Positions 57,593 to 64,000 of a DNA stretch of 64,000 nucleotides are shown here, piece by piece. This DNA is from Ramlibacter tataouinensis TTB310 (GTDB taxonomy: Bacteria > Pseudomonadota > Gammaproteobacteria > Burkholderiales > Burkholderiaceae_C). The position numbers and the translations under genes were made by a program. The stretch is from contig NC_015677.1 of NCBI RefSeq assembly GCF_000215705.1, forward strand, positions 3,670,001 to 3,734,000, read 5' to 3'. Position 1 is the first letter of the stretch; every line of letters begins with the position of its first letter. The notes beneath the pieces are model-generated. The model did no database searches. It was given only the letters and a program-made list of their open reading frames with translations, and was not told where the DNA came from.

Positions 57593-57614
57593 CCCTCCCC
57601 CTTTGGGGGGAGGG
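57593..57614 (+). repeat. GC-rich stem-loop between binding-protein and livF-type genes
   Basis: CCCTCCCCC (57593-57601) pairs with GGGGGAGGG (57606-57614) around the loop TTTG: a perfect 9-bp stem. There is no T-run after it, so it is more likely an mRNA stabiliser or processing element inside the operon than a terminator. Similar pyrimidine/purine palindromes occur between genes in this family of bacteria; whether this is one of a dispersed set cannot be seen here. Confidence 0.7.
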
Positions 57615-57628
57615 CAAAACCGAAGACC

Positions 57629-58444
57629 ATGCAAAACATCCTCATCAACGTCAACGGCATCGAGGTCATCTACAACCACGTGATCCTGGTGCTCAAGGGC
57701 GTGTCGCTGCAGGTGCCCGAGGGCGGCATCGTGGCGCTGCTGGGCGGCAATGGGGCCGGCAAGACCACCACGCTGCGCGCCGTCTCCAACCTGCTGCGGG
57801 GCGAGCGCGGCGAGGTCACCAAGGGCTCGATCGAGCTGCGCGGCGAGCGCATCGAGAACCTGTCGCCGGCCGACCTGGTGCGCCGCGGCGTGGTGCAGGT
57901 GATGGAAGGCCGGCACTGCTTCGCCCACCTGACCATCGAGGAGAACCTGCTGACCGGCGGCTACACCCGCGGCAGCAAGGCCGAAGTGGCGGCCAGCCTG
58001 GAGAAGGTCTATGCCTACTTCCCGCGGCTGAAGACCCGGCGTGGCTCCCAGGCGGCCTACACCTCCGGCGGCGAGCAGCAGATGTGCGCCATCGGCCGCG
58101 CGCTGATGGCCAACCCCAGCATGGTGCTGCTGGACGAGCCGTCCATGGGCCTGGCACCGCAGATCGTGCAGGAGGTGTTCGAGATCGTGCGCGACCTGAA
58201 CCAGCGTGAAAAGGTGACTTTCCTGCTGGCCGAGCAGAACACCCACATGGCGCTGAAGTACGCCGACTACGGCTACATCATGGAGAGCGGCCGCATCGTG
58301 ATGGACGGGCCGGCCGCCGACCTGGCCAGCAACGAGGACGTCAAGGAGTTCTACCTGGGCATGGGCCGAAGTGGCGACGGACTCGAGCGCAAGAGCTTCC
58401 GCGACGTCAAGAGCTACAAGCGGCGCAAGCGGTGGCTGGCCTGA
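57629..58444 (+). CDS. LivF-type ABC transporter ATPase
   Basis: A 271-residue ATPase of the LivF group: Walker A LGGNGAGKTTTL, VQVMEGRHCFAHLTIEENL with the Q-loop, signature TSGGEQQMCAIGRAL, and Walker B VLLDEPSMGLAPQIVQEVF. It has a basic C-terminal tail (SYKRRKRWLA) longer than usual. The start at 57629 is favoured by the core MQNILINVNGIEVIYN; in-frame residues upstream overlap the stem-loop. With the LivG-type protein it powers import. The PaaK-like ligase follows after 19 bp. Confidence 0.92.
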   Translation: MQNILINVNGIEVIYNHVILVLKGVSLQVPEGGIVALLGGNGAGKTTTLRAVSNLLRGERGEVTKGSIELRGERIENLSPADLVRRGVVQVMEGRHCFAHLTIEENLLTGGYTRGSKAEVAASLEKVYAYFPRLKTRRGSQAAYTSGGEQQMCAIGRALMANPSMVLLDEPSMGLAPQIVQEVFEIVRDLNQREKVTFLLAEQNTHMALKYADYGYIMESGRIVMDGPAADLASNEDVKEFYLGMGRSGDGLERKSFRDVKSYKRRKRWLA

Positions 58445-58463
58445 GGACCACAGGGAGGGGGCG

Positions 58464-59726
58464 ATGAGCAGCAGCAAGCATTACGACGCGCTGGAGACGC
58501 GCTCGCCGGCCGAGCGCGAGGCGCAGCTGATGGCGGCGCTGCCGCGGCAGGTGGCCCATGCCCAGCGCCACGCGCCGGCCATGGCGCAGATCCTGGCCGG
58601 CGTGGACGCGGCCGCCGTCGACTCGCGCCAGGCGCTGGCCCGGCTGCCGGTGACGCGCAAGCACGAGCTGCTGGAGCGGCAGAAGGCCGGCCGCGCGGCC
58701 GACCCGTTCGGCGGCTTCGCCGCGCAGGTGCGCGGGCCGGCCATGCTGCGCATCTTCGCCTCGCCCGGGCCGATCTACGAGCCGGACGGCGCGGCGCGCG
58801 ACTACTGGCGCACGGCCCGCGCCATGCACGCCGCGGGCTTTTGTGCCGGCGACCTGGTGCACAACGCCTTCAGCTACCACATGACGCCCGGCGCCTTCAT
58901 CATGGAAGCCGGCGCGCACGCCCTGGGCTGCACCGTGTTCCCGGCCGGCACCGGCCAGACCGAGCAGCAGCTGCAGGCGATCGCCGAACTGCGGCCGCGC
59001 GCTTATGCGGGCACGCCCAGCTTCCTGCGCATCCTGCTGGAAAAGGCGGCCGAGACCGGCGCCGACGCGGGCAGCCTGCGCGTGGCGCTGACCGGCGGCG
59101 AAGCGCTGCCGCCCAGCCTGCGCGACTGGTTCGCCGAACGCGGTCTGCAGGTGTTCCAGAGCTACGCCACCGCCGACCTGGGCCTGATCGCCTACGAGAC
59201 CGAGGCGCGCCAGGGCCTGGTGCTGGACGAGGGCGTGATCGTCGAGATCGTGCGGCCCGGCACCGGCGAGCCGGTGCCCGAGGGCGAGGTCGGCGAGGTG
59301 GTGGTGACCACGCTCAACCCCGATTACCCGTTGATCCGCTTCGGCACGGGCGACTTGTCGGCCGTGCTGCCCGGTGCCTGCCCCAGCGGCCGCACCAACA
59401 TCCGCATCCGCGGCTGGCTCGGCCGAGCCGACCAGACCACCAAGATCCGCGGCATGTTCGTGCACCCGGCCCAGGTGGCCGACATCGCCCGCCGCTTCCC
59501 CGAGGTGCTCAAGGCGCGCCTGGTGGTCAGCGGCGAGATGGCCAACGACACCATGACGCTGAAGGTCGAGGCCGTGGGCCCGCAGCCCGTGCTGCAAGGG
59601 CTGCAGGCGCGCCTGGGCGAGGCCATCCGCGACGTCACCAAGCTGCGCGGCGAGGTCCTGCTGCTGCAGCCCGGCAGCCTGCCCAATGACGGCAAGGTCA
59701 TCGAGGATGCGCGCAGCTACAAGTAG
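58464..59726 (+). CDS. PaaK-like phenylacetate-CoA ligase family protein
   Basis: A 420-residue adenylate-forming enzyme of the PaaK branch of the ANL superfamily. Marks are LPVTRKHELLERQKAG, GTPSFLRILLEKA, VALTGGEALPPSLRDWF, QSYATADLGLIAYE and IRGWLGRADQTTKIRGMFVHP. The P-loop position reads FASPGPIYEP instead of a Ser/Thr/Gly-rich SSGTTG, a feature of a PaaK subgroup found in such transporter operons. It has an AGGGAGGGG site and ends the operon. Two different ligases framing one transporter suggest import and activation of aryl or related acids. Confidence 0.87.
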   Translation: MSSSKHYDALETRSPAEREAQLMAALPRQVAHAQRHAPAMAQILAGVDAAAVDSRQALARLPVTRKHELLERQKAGRAADPFGGFAAQVRGPAMLRIFASPGPIYEPDGAARDYWRTARAMHAAGFCAGDLVHNAFSYHMTPGAFIMEAGAHALGCTVFPAGTGQTEQQLQAIAELRPRAYAGTPSFLRILLEKAAETGADAGSLRVALTGGEALPPSLRDWFAERGLQVFQSYATADLGLIAYETEARQGLVLDEGVIVEIVRPGTGEPVPEGEVGEVVVTTLNPDYPLIRFGTGDLSAVLPGACPSGRTNIRIRGWLGRADQTTKIRGMFVHPAQVADIARRFPEVLKARLVVSGEMANDTMTLKVEAVGPQPVLQGLQARLGEAIRDVTKLRGEVLLLQPGSLPNDGKVIEDARSYK

Positions 59727-59828
59727 GCGCGAACTATTTGAGGCCCGGGCTCCCGCATTTGCCGCGTCCTGCAACCGATTTACCTACATGGCTGCTGAAG
59801 AGTTACGCCGGCCCGTGGGGCTAAGTAG

Positions 59829-59847
59829 TTCCCGCCATACGGGGGAA
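59829..59847. promoter_or_regulatory. Imperfect palindrome upstream of a Bug gene
   Basis: The 168-bp gap 59727-59894 has no gene. TTCCCG and CGGGGGAA (59829-59834 and 59840-59847) form an imperfect dyad about 50 bp upstream of the Bug start, in the usual place for an operator. No regulator is adjacent to assign it to. Confidence 0.3.
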
Positions 59848-59894
59848 TGGGCGGCCCCCTACCATTCGCGGGTTTTTATCCAAAGGAGGCTTCC

Positions 59895-60890
59895 ATGAAG
59901 CAAGTTTTCAAGGCCGTTCTGCCGGCCGCCCTGCTGGCCGCGGCCGCCGCCGGCGCCCAGGCCCAGGATTTCCCCGGCAGCAAGCCCATCACCCTGGTCG
60001 TGCCCTTCGCCGCCGGCGGCCCCACCGACCGCGTGGCGCGCGACCTGGCCGAAGCCATGCGCAAGGCCATGGGCGGCAATGCCAGCATCGTGGTCGAGAA
60101 CGCGGCCGGCGGCCCTGGCGGCCTGATCGGCGCCAACAAGGTGGCCAAGGCCAACCCCGACGGCCACACGCTGCTGGTCCACCACATCGCCATGGGCGTG
60201 TTCCCGTCACTGGTGCGCAACCTGCCGTTCAAGGTGGAGACCGACTTCGAGTACCTGGGCATGATCAACGACGTGCCCATGACGCTTATCGGCAAGCCGC
60301 AGCTGCCGGCCAACAACTACAAGGAACTGATCAGCTGGCTCCAGGCCAACAAGGGCAAGGTCAACCTGGCCAACGCCGGCATCGCCTCGGCGTCGCACCT
60401 GTGCGGCATGCTGTGGCAGTCGGCCGTGGGCGTGGACATGACCACCGTGCCTTACAAGGGTACGGCGCCGGCCATGACCGACCTGATGGGCGGCCAGGTC
60501 GACCTGCTGTGCGACCAGACCACCAACACCACCAGCCAGATCGAGGGCAAGAAGGTCAAGGCCTACGCCGTCACCACGGCCAAGCGCCTGACGACGCCGG
60601 CCCTGAAGGACCTGCCCACGCTGGACGAGGCGGGCCAGAAGAACTTCCAGGTCACCATCTGGCACGGCATGTACGCGCCCAAGGGCACGCCGGCTGCCGT
60701 GCAGAAGAAGCTCAATGACGCCCTCAAGGTCGCGCTCAAGGACCCCGAGTTCCTCAAGAAGCAGGAAGGCCTGGGCGCCGTGGTCGTGAGCGACAAGCGC
60801 AGCGACCCGGCCGAGCACAAGAAGTTCGTGCAGGCCGAGATCGCCAAGTGGAGCCCGGTCATCAAGGCCGCCGGCGTCTACGCCGACTGA
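59895..60890 (+). CDS. Bug-family binding protein
   Basis: A 331-residue periplasmic binding protein with a signal peptide (MKQVFKAVLPAALLAAAAA, cleavage after AQAQ) and motifs [42 protein letters not shown] and VPYKGTAPAMTDLMGGQVDL. The AAAGGAGG site 5 bp upstream of the ATG is near-perfect, implying strong expression. A terminator follows at 60913, so it is a single-gene transcript. It may serve the same substrate class as the preceding ABC operon. Confidence 0.93.
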   Translation: MKQVFKAVLPAALLAAAAAGAQAQDFPGSKPITLVVPFAAGGPTDRVARDLAEAMRKAMGGNASIVVENAAGGPGGLIGANKVAKANPDGHTLLVHHIAMGVFPSLVRNLPFKVETDFEYLGMINDVPMTLIGKPQLPANNYKELISWLQANKGKVNLANAGIASASHLCGMLWQSAVGVDMTTVPYKGTAPAMTDLMGGQVDLLCDQTTNTTSQIEGKKVKAYAVTTAKRLTTPALKDLPTLDEAGQKNFQVTIWHGMYAPKGTPAAVQKKLNDALKVALKDPEFLKKQEGLGAVVVSDKRSDPAEHKKFVQAEIAKWSPVIKAAGVYAD

Positions 60891-60912
60891 TCGCCGCAGG
60901 CACGCTTGCGAC

Positions 60913-60937
60913 AAGCCGCCTGCGGGCGGCTTTTTTT
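60913..60937 (+). terminator. Rho-independent terminator after a Bug gene
   Basis: AAGCCGCC (60913-60920), loop TGCG, GGCGGCTT (60925-60932), then a run of T to 60937. It is an 8-bp perfect stem 22 bp past the stop of the Bug gene, before the next Bug gene. Confidence 0.9.
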
Positions 60938-60971
60938 CATCACAATGACCGCTGACCCAAGGAGACATGCC

Positions 60972-61982
60972 ATGACCTTTTCGACCTCCCTGTCCCGCCG
61001 CCGCGCGGCGGCGCTGCTGGCGGCCGCGGGCGCCGCCGTGCTGGCGCCCGCCGCCTGGGCGCAGACCGCCTGGCCCAGCAAGCCGGTGCGCATCGTCGTG
61101 CCCTTCGCCGCCGGCGGCACCACCGACATCCTGGCGCGCGCCATCGCGCCCGAGCTGTCCAAGGCCTTCGGCCAGCCCTTCATCGTGGACAACCGCGCCG
61201 GCGCCGGCGGCAATGTGGGCGCCGACATCGTGGCCAAGTCGCCGGCGGACGGCTACACCCTGCTGATGGGCACGGTGGGCACGCACGGCATCAACCGCGC
61301 GCTGTACGAGAAGATGCCCTTCGACCCGATCAAGGACTTCGCGCCCATCACCCTGGTGGCCGGCGTGCCCAACGTGATGGTGATGAACGCGGACAAGGCG
61401 CGCAGCATGGGCATCAACAACGTGCAGGACTTCATCCGCCACGCCAAGGCCAACCCCGGCAAGCTGAACATGGCCTCCAGCGGCAACGGCACGTCCATCC
61501 ACCTGGCCGGCGAGCTGTTCAAGACCATGAGCGGCACCTACATGGTCCACTTCCCGTACCGCGGCTCCGCCCCGGCGCTGCTGGACATGGTGGCCGGCAA
61601 CATGGACGTGATGTTCGACAACCTGCCCTCCTCCATGGCGCAGATCAAGGCCGGCAAGCTCAAGGCCCTGGCCGTGACCAGCTCGCAGCGCTCGTCCGCG
61701 CTGCCCGACGTGCCCACGGTGGAGGAGGCCGGTGGCCTCAAGGGCTTCGACGCCAGCTCCTGGTTCGGCCTGCTGGCGCCGGCCGGCACCCCGGCCGACA
61801 TCGTCGGCCGCATCCAGCAGGAGGTGGCCAGGTCGCTGGACACGCCGGCCATCAAGGAGAAGCTGCAGGCCCAGGGCGCCATCCCCAGCGGCAACACGCC
61901 GGCCGAGTTCGCGCGCCTGATCGACGCCGAGCACAAGAAATGGGCGGGGGTGGTGAAGGCCTCGGGCGCGAAGGTGGACTAA
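60972..61982 (+). CDS. Bug-family binding protein
   Basis: A 336-residue Bug protein with a long signal peptide carrying an RRR start ([17 protein letters not shown], cleavage after AAWAQ), which is Tat-like because of the RR followed by a hydrophobic run, though no full SRRxFLK motif is present. Motifs are [54 protein letters not shown] and [25 protein letters not shown] site precedes the ATG. It is the fourth Bug gene of the window and is not a close copy of the others. Confidence 0.92.
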   Translation: MTFSTSLSRRRAAALLAAAGAAVLAPAAWAQTAWPSKPVRIVVPFAAGGTTDILARAIAPELSKAFGQPFIVDNRAGAGGNVGADIVAKSPADGYTLLMGTVGTHGINRALYEKMPFDPIKDFAPITLVAGVPNVMVMNADKARSMGINNVQDFIRHAKANPGKLNMASSGNGTSIHLAGELFKTMSGTYMVHFPYRGSAPALLDMVAGNMDVMFDNLPSSMAQIKAGKLKALAVTSSQRSSALPDVPTVEEAGGLKGFDASSWFGLLAPAGTPADIVGRIQQEVARSLDTPAIKEKLQAQGAIPSGNTPAEFARLIDAEHKKWAGVVKASGAKVD

Positions 61983-61989
61983 AGGCGCC

Positions 61990-62313
61990 TCAGACGCCCC
62001 AGACGATGTCCTTGCCGGCCTTGTGGCAGCGGCGCAGCATCTCGATGAAGGGCACGGCGCGCTGGCGCAGGCTGATGGCCTCGAAACGCGGCGGCACCTC
62101 GCCCTTGGCCTGCGCCTCCTCGATGGCCGCCTTCTGGTCGGCCTCTTCTTTCGCGACGGCGTGCTCCAGCGCGCTGATGGCGCCGGGCATCTCCGGCGGC
62201 TGCAGGATGCCCTGGGGCGCCGGGTCCTTGCCGATGATCTGCAGGATCTGCCGGCCGTTGGGCTCCAGCATGATGAGGTCGCCCGCGGCCTTGGATTTGA
62301 ATTTGTAGAGCAT
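61990..62313 (-). CDS. DUF1840 domain protein
   Basis: A 107-residue soluble protein matching the DUF1840 pattern: MLYKFKSKAAGDLIMLEPNGRQILQIIGKDPAPQGI at the start, a Glu/Ala-rich helical middle, and ending ISLRQRAVPFIEMLRRCHKAGKDIVWGV. The function is unknown; the family is found in Betaproteobacteria and is often beside unrelated genes. It overlaps the stop of the cyclopropane fatty acid synthase gene by one base, so it is translated from the same transcript. Confidence 0.83.
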   Translation of the reverse strand: MLYKFKSKAAGDLIMLEPNGRQILQIIGKDPAPQGILQPPEMPGAISALEHAVAKEEADQKAAIEEAQAKGEVPPRFEAISLRQRAVPFIEMLRRCHKAGKDIVWGV

Positions 62314-63578
62314 CAGCTGGGGTACATGTACTCGCGAGTGAAGGGGTAGGTGGACTGGGCGCCGCGCAGCGCGCCGGTGCTCATGTTGCCGTCGGGACGG
62401 GCGGCGAGGATCTGGTGCAGCGAGATCCATCCGCGTTCGAAGGACATGGCGCAGCCGGCCAGGTACAGCCGGTAGGCCCGCAGCACCTTGCCCGCTTCGG
62501 CGGCGCGGCCGGTGCGCTCGAGCACCCGCGCCGCGTCCGGCAGGTGCGACTCCAGGGCGTCCGACCAGGCCCACAGCGTGCGGGCGTAATGCGGCCGCAG
62601 GTTCTCGGTGTCCAGCATCTCCAGCCCGGCGCCCGCCAGGTCGCGCAGCACCTGGCTGGTGTGCAGCAGCTCGCCGCCCGGGAAGATGTACTTGCCGATG
62701 AAGTCGCCCATGCCCGCGCCCAGCTGGCCGGGGTGGACGCTGGCGGCCGTGATGCCGTGGTTCATCGCCAGCCCGCCGGGTTTGAGCAGCCGCTGGATCT
62801 TGGCGAAGTACAGGGGCATGTTGGCCTGGCCCACGTGCTCGAACATGCCGACCGAGGCGATCTTGTCGAAGCCCTGCGATTCGTTCAGCTCGCGGTAGTC
62901 CATGAGATGGATGCGCACGCGCCCGCGCAGGCCCTTCTCCTCGATCAGCCGGTGGACGTGGGCGTGCTGGTTCTTCGACAACGTGATGCCGGTGGCCTGC
63001 ACGCCGTAGTGCTCGGCGGCCCACAGCAGCAGCCCGCCCCAGCCGGCGCCTATGTCCAGGAAGCGCTCGCCCGCGCGCAGCATCAGCTTGCGGCAGATGT
63101 GGTCCAGCTTGGCCTCCTGCGCCTGCGCCAGCGACATCCCCGGCTCGCGGTAGTAGGCGCAGGAGTAGACGCGGCGCGGGTCCAGCCACAGCGCGTAGAA
63201 GTCGTCCGAGACGTCGTAATGGAACTGGATTTGCCGGGCGTCGCGCTGCGGCGAGTGCGCGGCCAGCGACTTGGCGCGGCGCATCATCTGCGTCCACCAG
63301 CCGGTGTCGCTGGCGACCGGGCTGCCGGGCAGCAGGTGGGCGGCCGCCAGCATGATGTCGCGCATGGACCCTTCGATGCCGACGCGGTTCTCGACGTAAT
63401 CCTCGGCCAGCTGGCCGATCTGTCCGGCCGACAGCGTGGCCAGCGCGGGCCAGTCGGAGAACCTCAGGATCACGGCCGCATTGGCGGGGCCGGCGCGCCG
63501 GCCGCCCGGCAGTTGCAGCGCGACCGTCACCGGGGAGCCGGCCAGCTGGGCCTCGATCCTGCGGATGATTGCGTCCAT
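62313..63578 (-). CDS. cfa: Cyclopropane-fatty-acyl-phospholipid synthase
   Basis: A 421-residue SAM-dependent methyltransferase that adds a methylene bridge to unsaturated acyl chains of membrane phospholipids. Marks are FHYDVSDDFYALWLDPRRVYSCAYY, the SAM motif ERFLDIGAGWGGLLLWAA, GITLSKNQHAHVHRL, SVGMFEHVGQANMP and YIFPGGELLHTSQV. An N-terminal SCP2-like lipid-binding region (about 20-100) is present. The ATG at 63578 is chosen; a TTG 36 bp upstream is in frame. It is divergent from the MarR gene. Confidence 0.92.
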   Translation of the reverse strand: MDAIIRRIEAQLAGSPVTVALQLPGGRRAGPANAAVILRFSDWPALATLSAGQIGQLAEDYVENRVGIEGSMRDIMLAAAHLLPGSPVASDTGWWTQMMRRAKSLAAHSPQRDARQIQFHYDVSDDFYALWLDPRRVYSCAYYREPGMSLAQAQEAKLDHICRKLMLRAGERFLDIGAGWGGLLLWAAEHYGVQATGITLSKNQHAHVHRLIEEKGLRGRVRIHLMDYRELNESQGFDKIASVGMFEHVGQANMPLYFAKIQRLLKPGGLAMNHGITAASVHPGQLGAGMGDFIGKYIFPGGELLHTSQVLRDLAGAGLEMLDTENLRPHYARTLWAWSDALESHLPDAARVLERTGRAAEAGKVLRAYRLYLAGCAMSFERGWISLHQILAARPDGNMSTGALRGAQSTYPFTREYMYPS

Positions 63579-63671
63579 TCGTAAATTCTGGGCGGCCGCG
63601 GCCTCAGCCGTCAATGCGCCGGGATGTAGGACGGCATCGCATTCGCCGTCGCGCAGGGCTCGGCCGCTCGA

Positions 63672-63699
63672 TTGACGCCGATTGATTGAGGCTTAAACT
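63672..63699 (+). promoter_or_regulatory. Possible promoter of the MarR-family gene
   Basis: TTGACG (63672-63677), a 16-bp spacer and TAAACT (63694-63699) resemble a sigma-70 promoter in the AT-rich gap before the MarR gene. ATTGA repeats (63671 and 63684) overlap it and might be part of an operator, but no clear dyad is visible. Confidence 0.45.
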
Positions 63700-63727
63700 A
63701 TTTAGGGAGCAAATTTCAAGGACGCCC

Positions 63728-64000
63728 ATGGACATGGAAGCCCGCGCGCACAGCGAGCACCCCGAGGCCCTGCGCCTCTGGCTGCGCCTGCTGACCTGCA
63801 CGCAGATCGTGGAGAAGCAGGTGCGCACCCGTCTGCGCGAGCGCTTCGGCATCACGCTGCCGCGGTTCGACCTGATGGCCCAGCTGGAACGCGCGCCCGA
63901 AGGCCTGAAGATGAACGAGCTGTCGCGCCGCATGATGGTCACCGGCGGCAACGTGACCGGCATCACCGACCAGCTGGTGGCCGAAGGGCTGGTCGACCGG
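63728..64000 (+). CDS. MarR-family transcriptional regulator (N-terminal part)
   Basis: The first 91 residues of a winged-helix MarR-family regulator; the window ends inside the DNA-binding domain. RERFGITLPRFDLMAQLERAPEGLKMNELSRRMMVTGGNVTGITDQLVAEGLVDR covers helix 2 to the start of the wing; the spacing is typical of the family. MarR proteins sense phenolic or other small ligands. Its target may lie downstream. The ATG at 63728 is preferred over the second one at 63734. It is divergent from cfa. Confidence 0.9.
   Translation, partial: MDMEARAHSEHPEALRLWLRLLTCTQIVEKQVRTRLRERFGITLPRFDLMAQLERAPEGLKMNELSRRMMVTGGNVTGITDQLVAEGLVDR

Overview
The window looks like chromosomal DNA of a high-GC betaproteobacterium of the order Burkholderiales, most likely family Comamonadaceae (Ramlibacter, Variovorax or Acidovorax-like). 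The pointers are the number of Bug-type tripartite-tricarboxylate binding proteins, the pilS-pilR-ampD-nrdA-nrdB gene order, the lysine/alanine H1-like protein, the NodI/NodJ-type exporter beside an ohrR-ohr pair, and the strong G/C bias at third codon positions. This assignment is inferred from gene content, not from a marker-gene tree. No rRNA, tRNA, insertion sequence or prophage was recognised.

Layout. 1-5.1 kb: the 5' end of ffh, divergent from a ypjD-like membrane gene, then pilS-pilR and ampD. 5.3-9.7 kb: nrdA and nrdB behind a promoter carrying two NrdR-like boxes 31 bp apart, with two stem-loops between the genes. 9.9-13.3 kb: an H1-like protein facing a leftward operon (MlaE permease, MlaD, lipoprotein, FKBP). 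13.5-21.4 kb: housekeeping genes, namely AMP nucleosidase, phosphatidylserine decarboxylase, nodIJ-type exporter, ohrR-ohr and srkA. 21.5-34.9 kb: a complete type I-C CRISPR-Cas locus (cas3-cas5c-cas8c-cas7-cas4-cas1-cas2), a leader, and an array of about 83 repeats. About 70 of these are near-perfect; the last dozen decay steadily with distance from the leader.

34.9-41.4 kb: a Gly/Val-rich lipoprotein, a fumarylacetoacetate-hydrolase-family enzyme divergent from two Bug proteins and a ModA-like protein, htpG behind a textbook heat-shock promoter, and a small DUF4148-like gene. 41.5-49.6 kb: a two-component system next to a Csu-type chaperone-usher fimbrial operon. CTTAG-type boxes lie near several of these genes, including four copies at exact 11-bp spacing. 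49.6-64 kb: an rRNA pseudouridine synthase, a Crp/Fnr regulator divergent from an acyl-CoA-ligase/LivGHMKF-type ABC transporter/second-ligase operon, two more Bug genes, a DUF1840 gene with a cyclopropane fatty acid synthase gene, and the start of a MarR-family regulator.

How the genes work together. The cas genes form one rightward operon with several start/stop overlaps. The 51-60 kb operon probably imports an organic acid and activates it to a CoA thioester, as an ATP-dependent transporter sits between two AMP-forming ligases. The two-component system probably controls its own gene, the fimbrial operon and a small exported protein through shared boxes. The observations most worth testing are the 11-bp-phased CTTAG boxes, the twin spacers that share one edge, a spacer pair encoding nearly the same peptide with different codons, and the nrdA-nrdB stem-loops.
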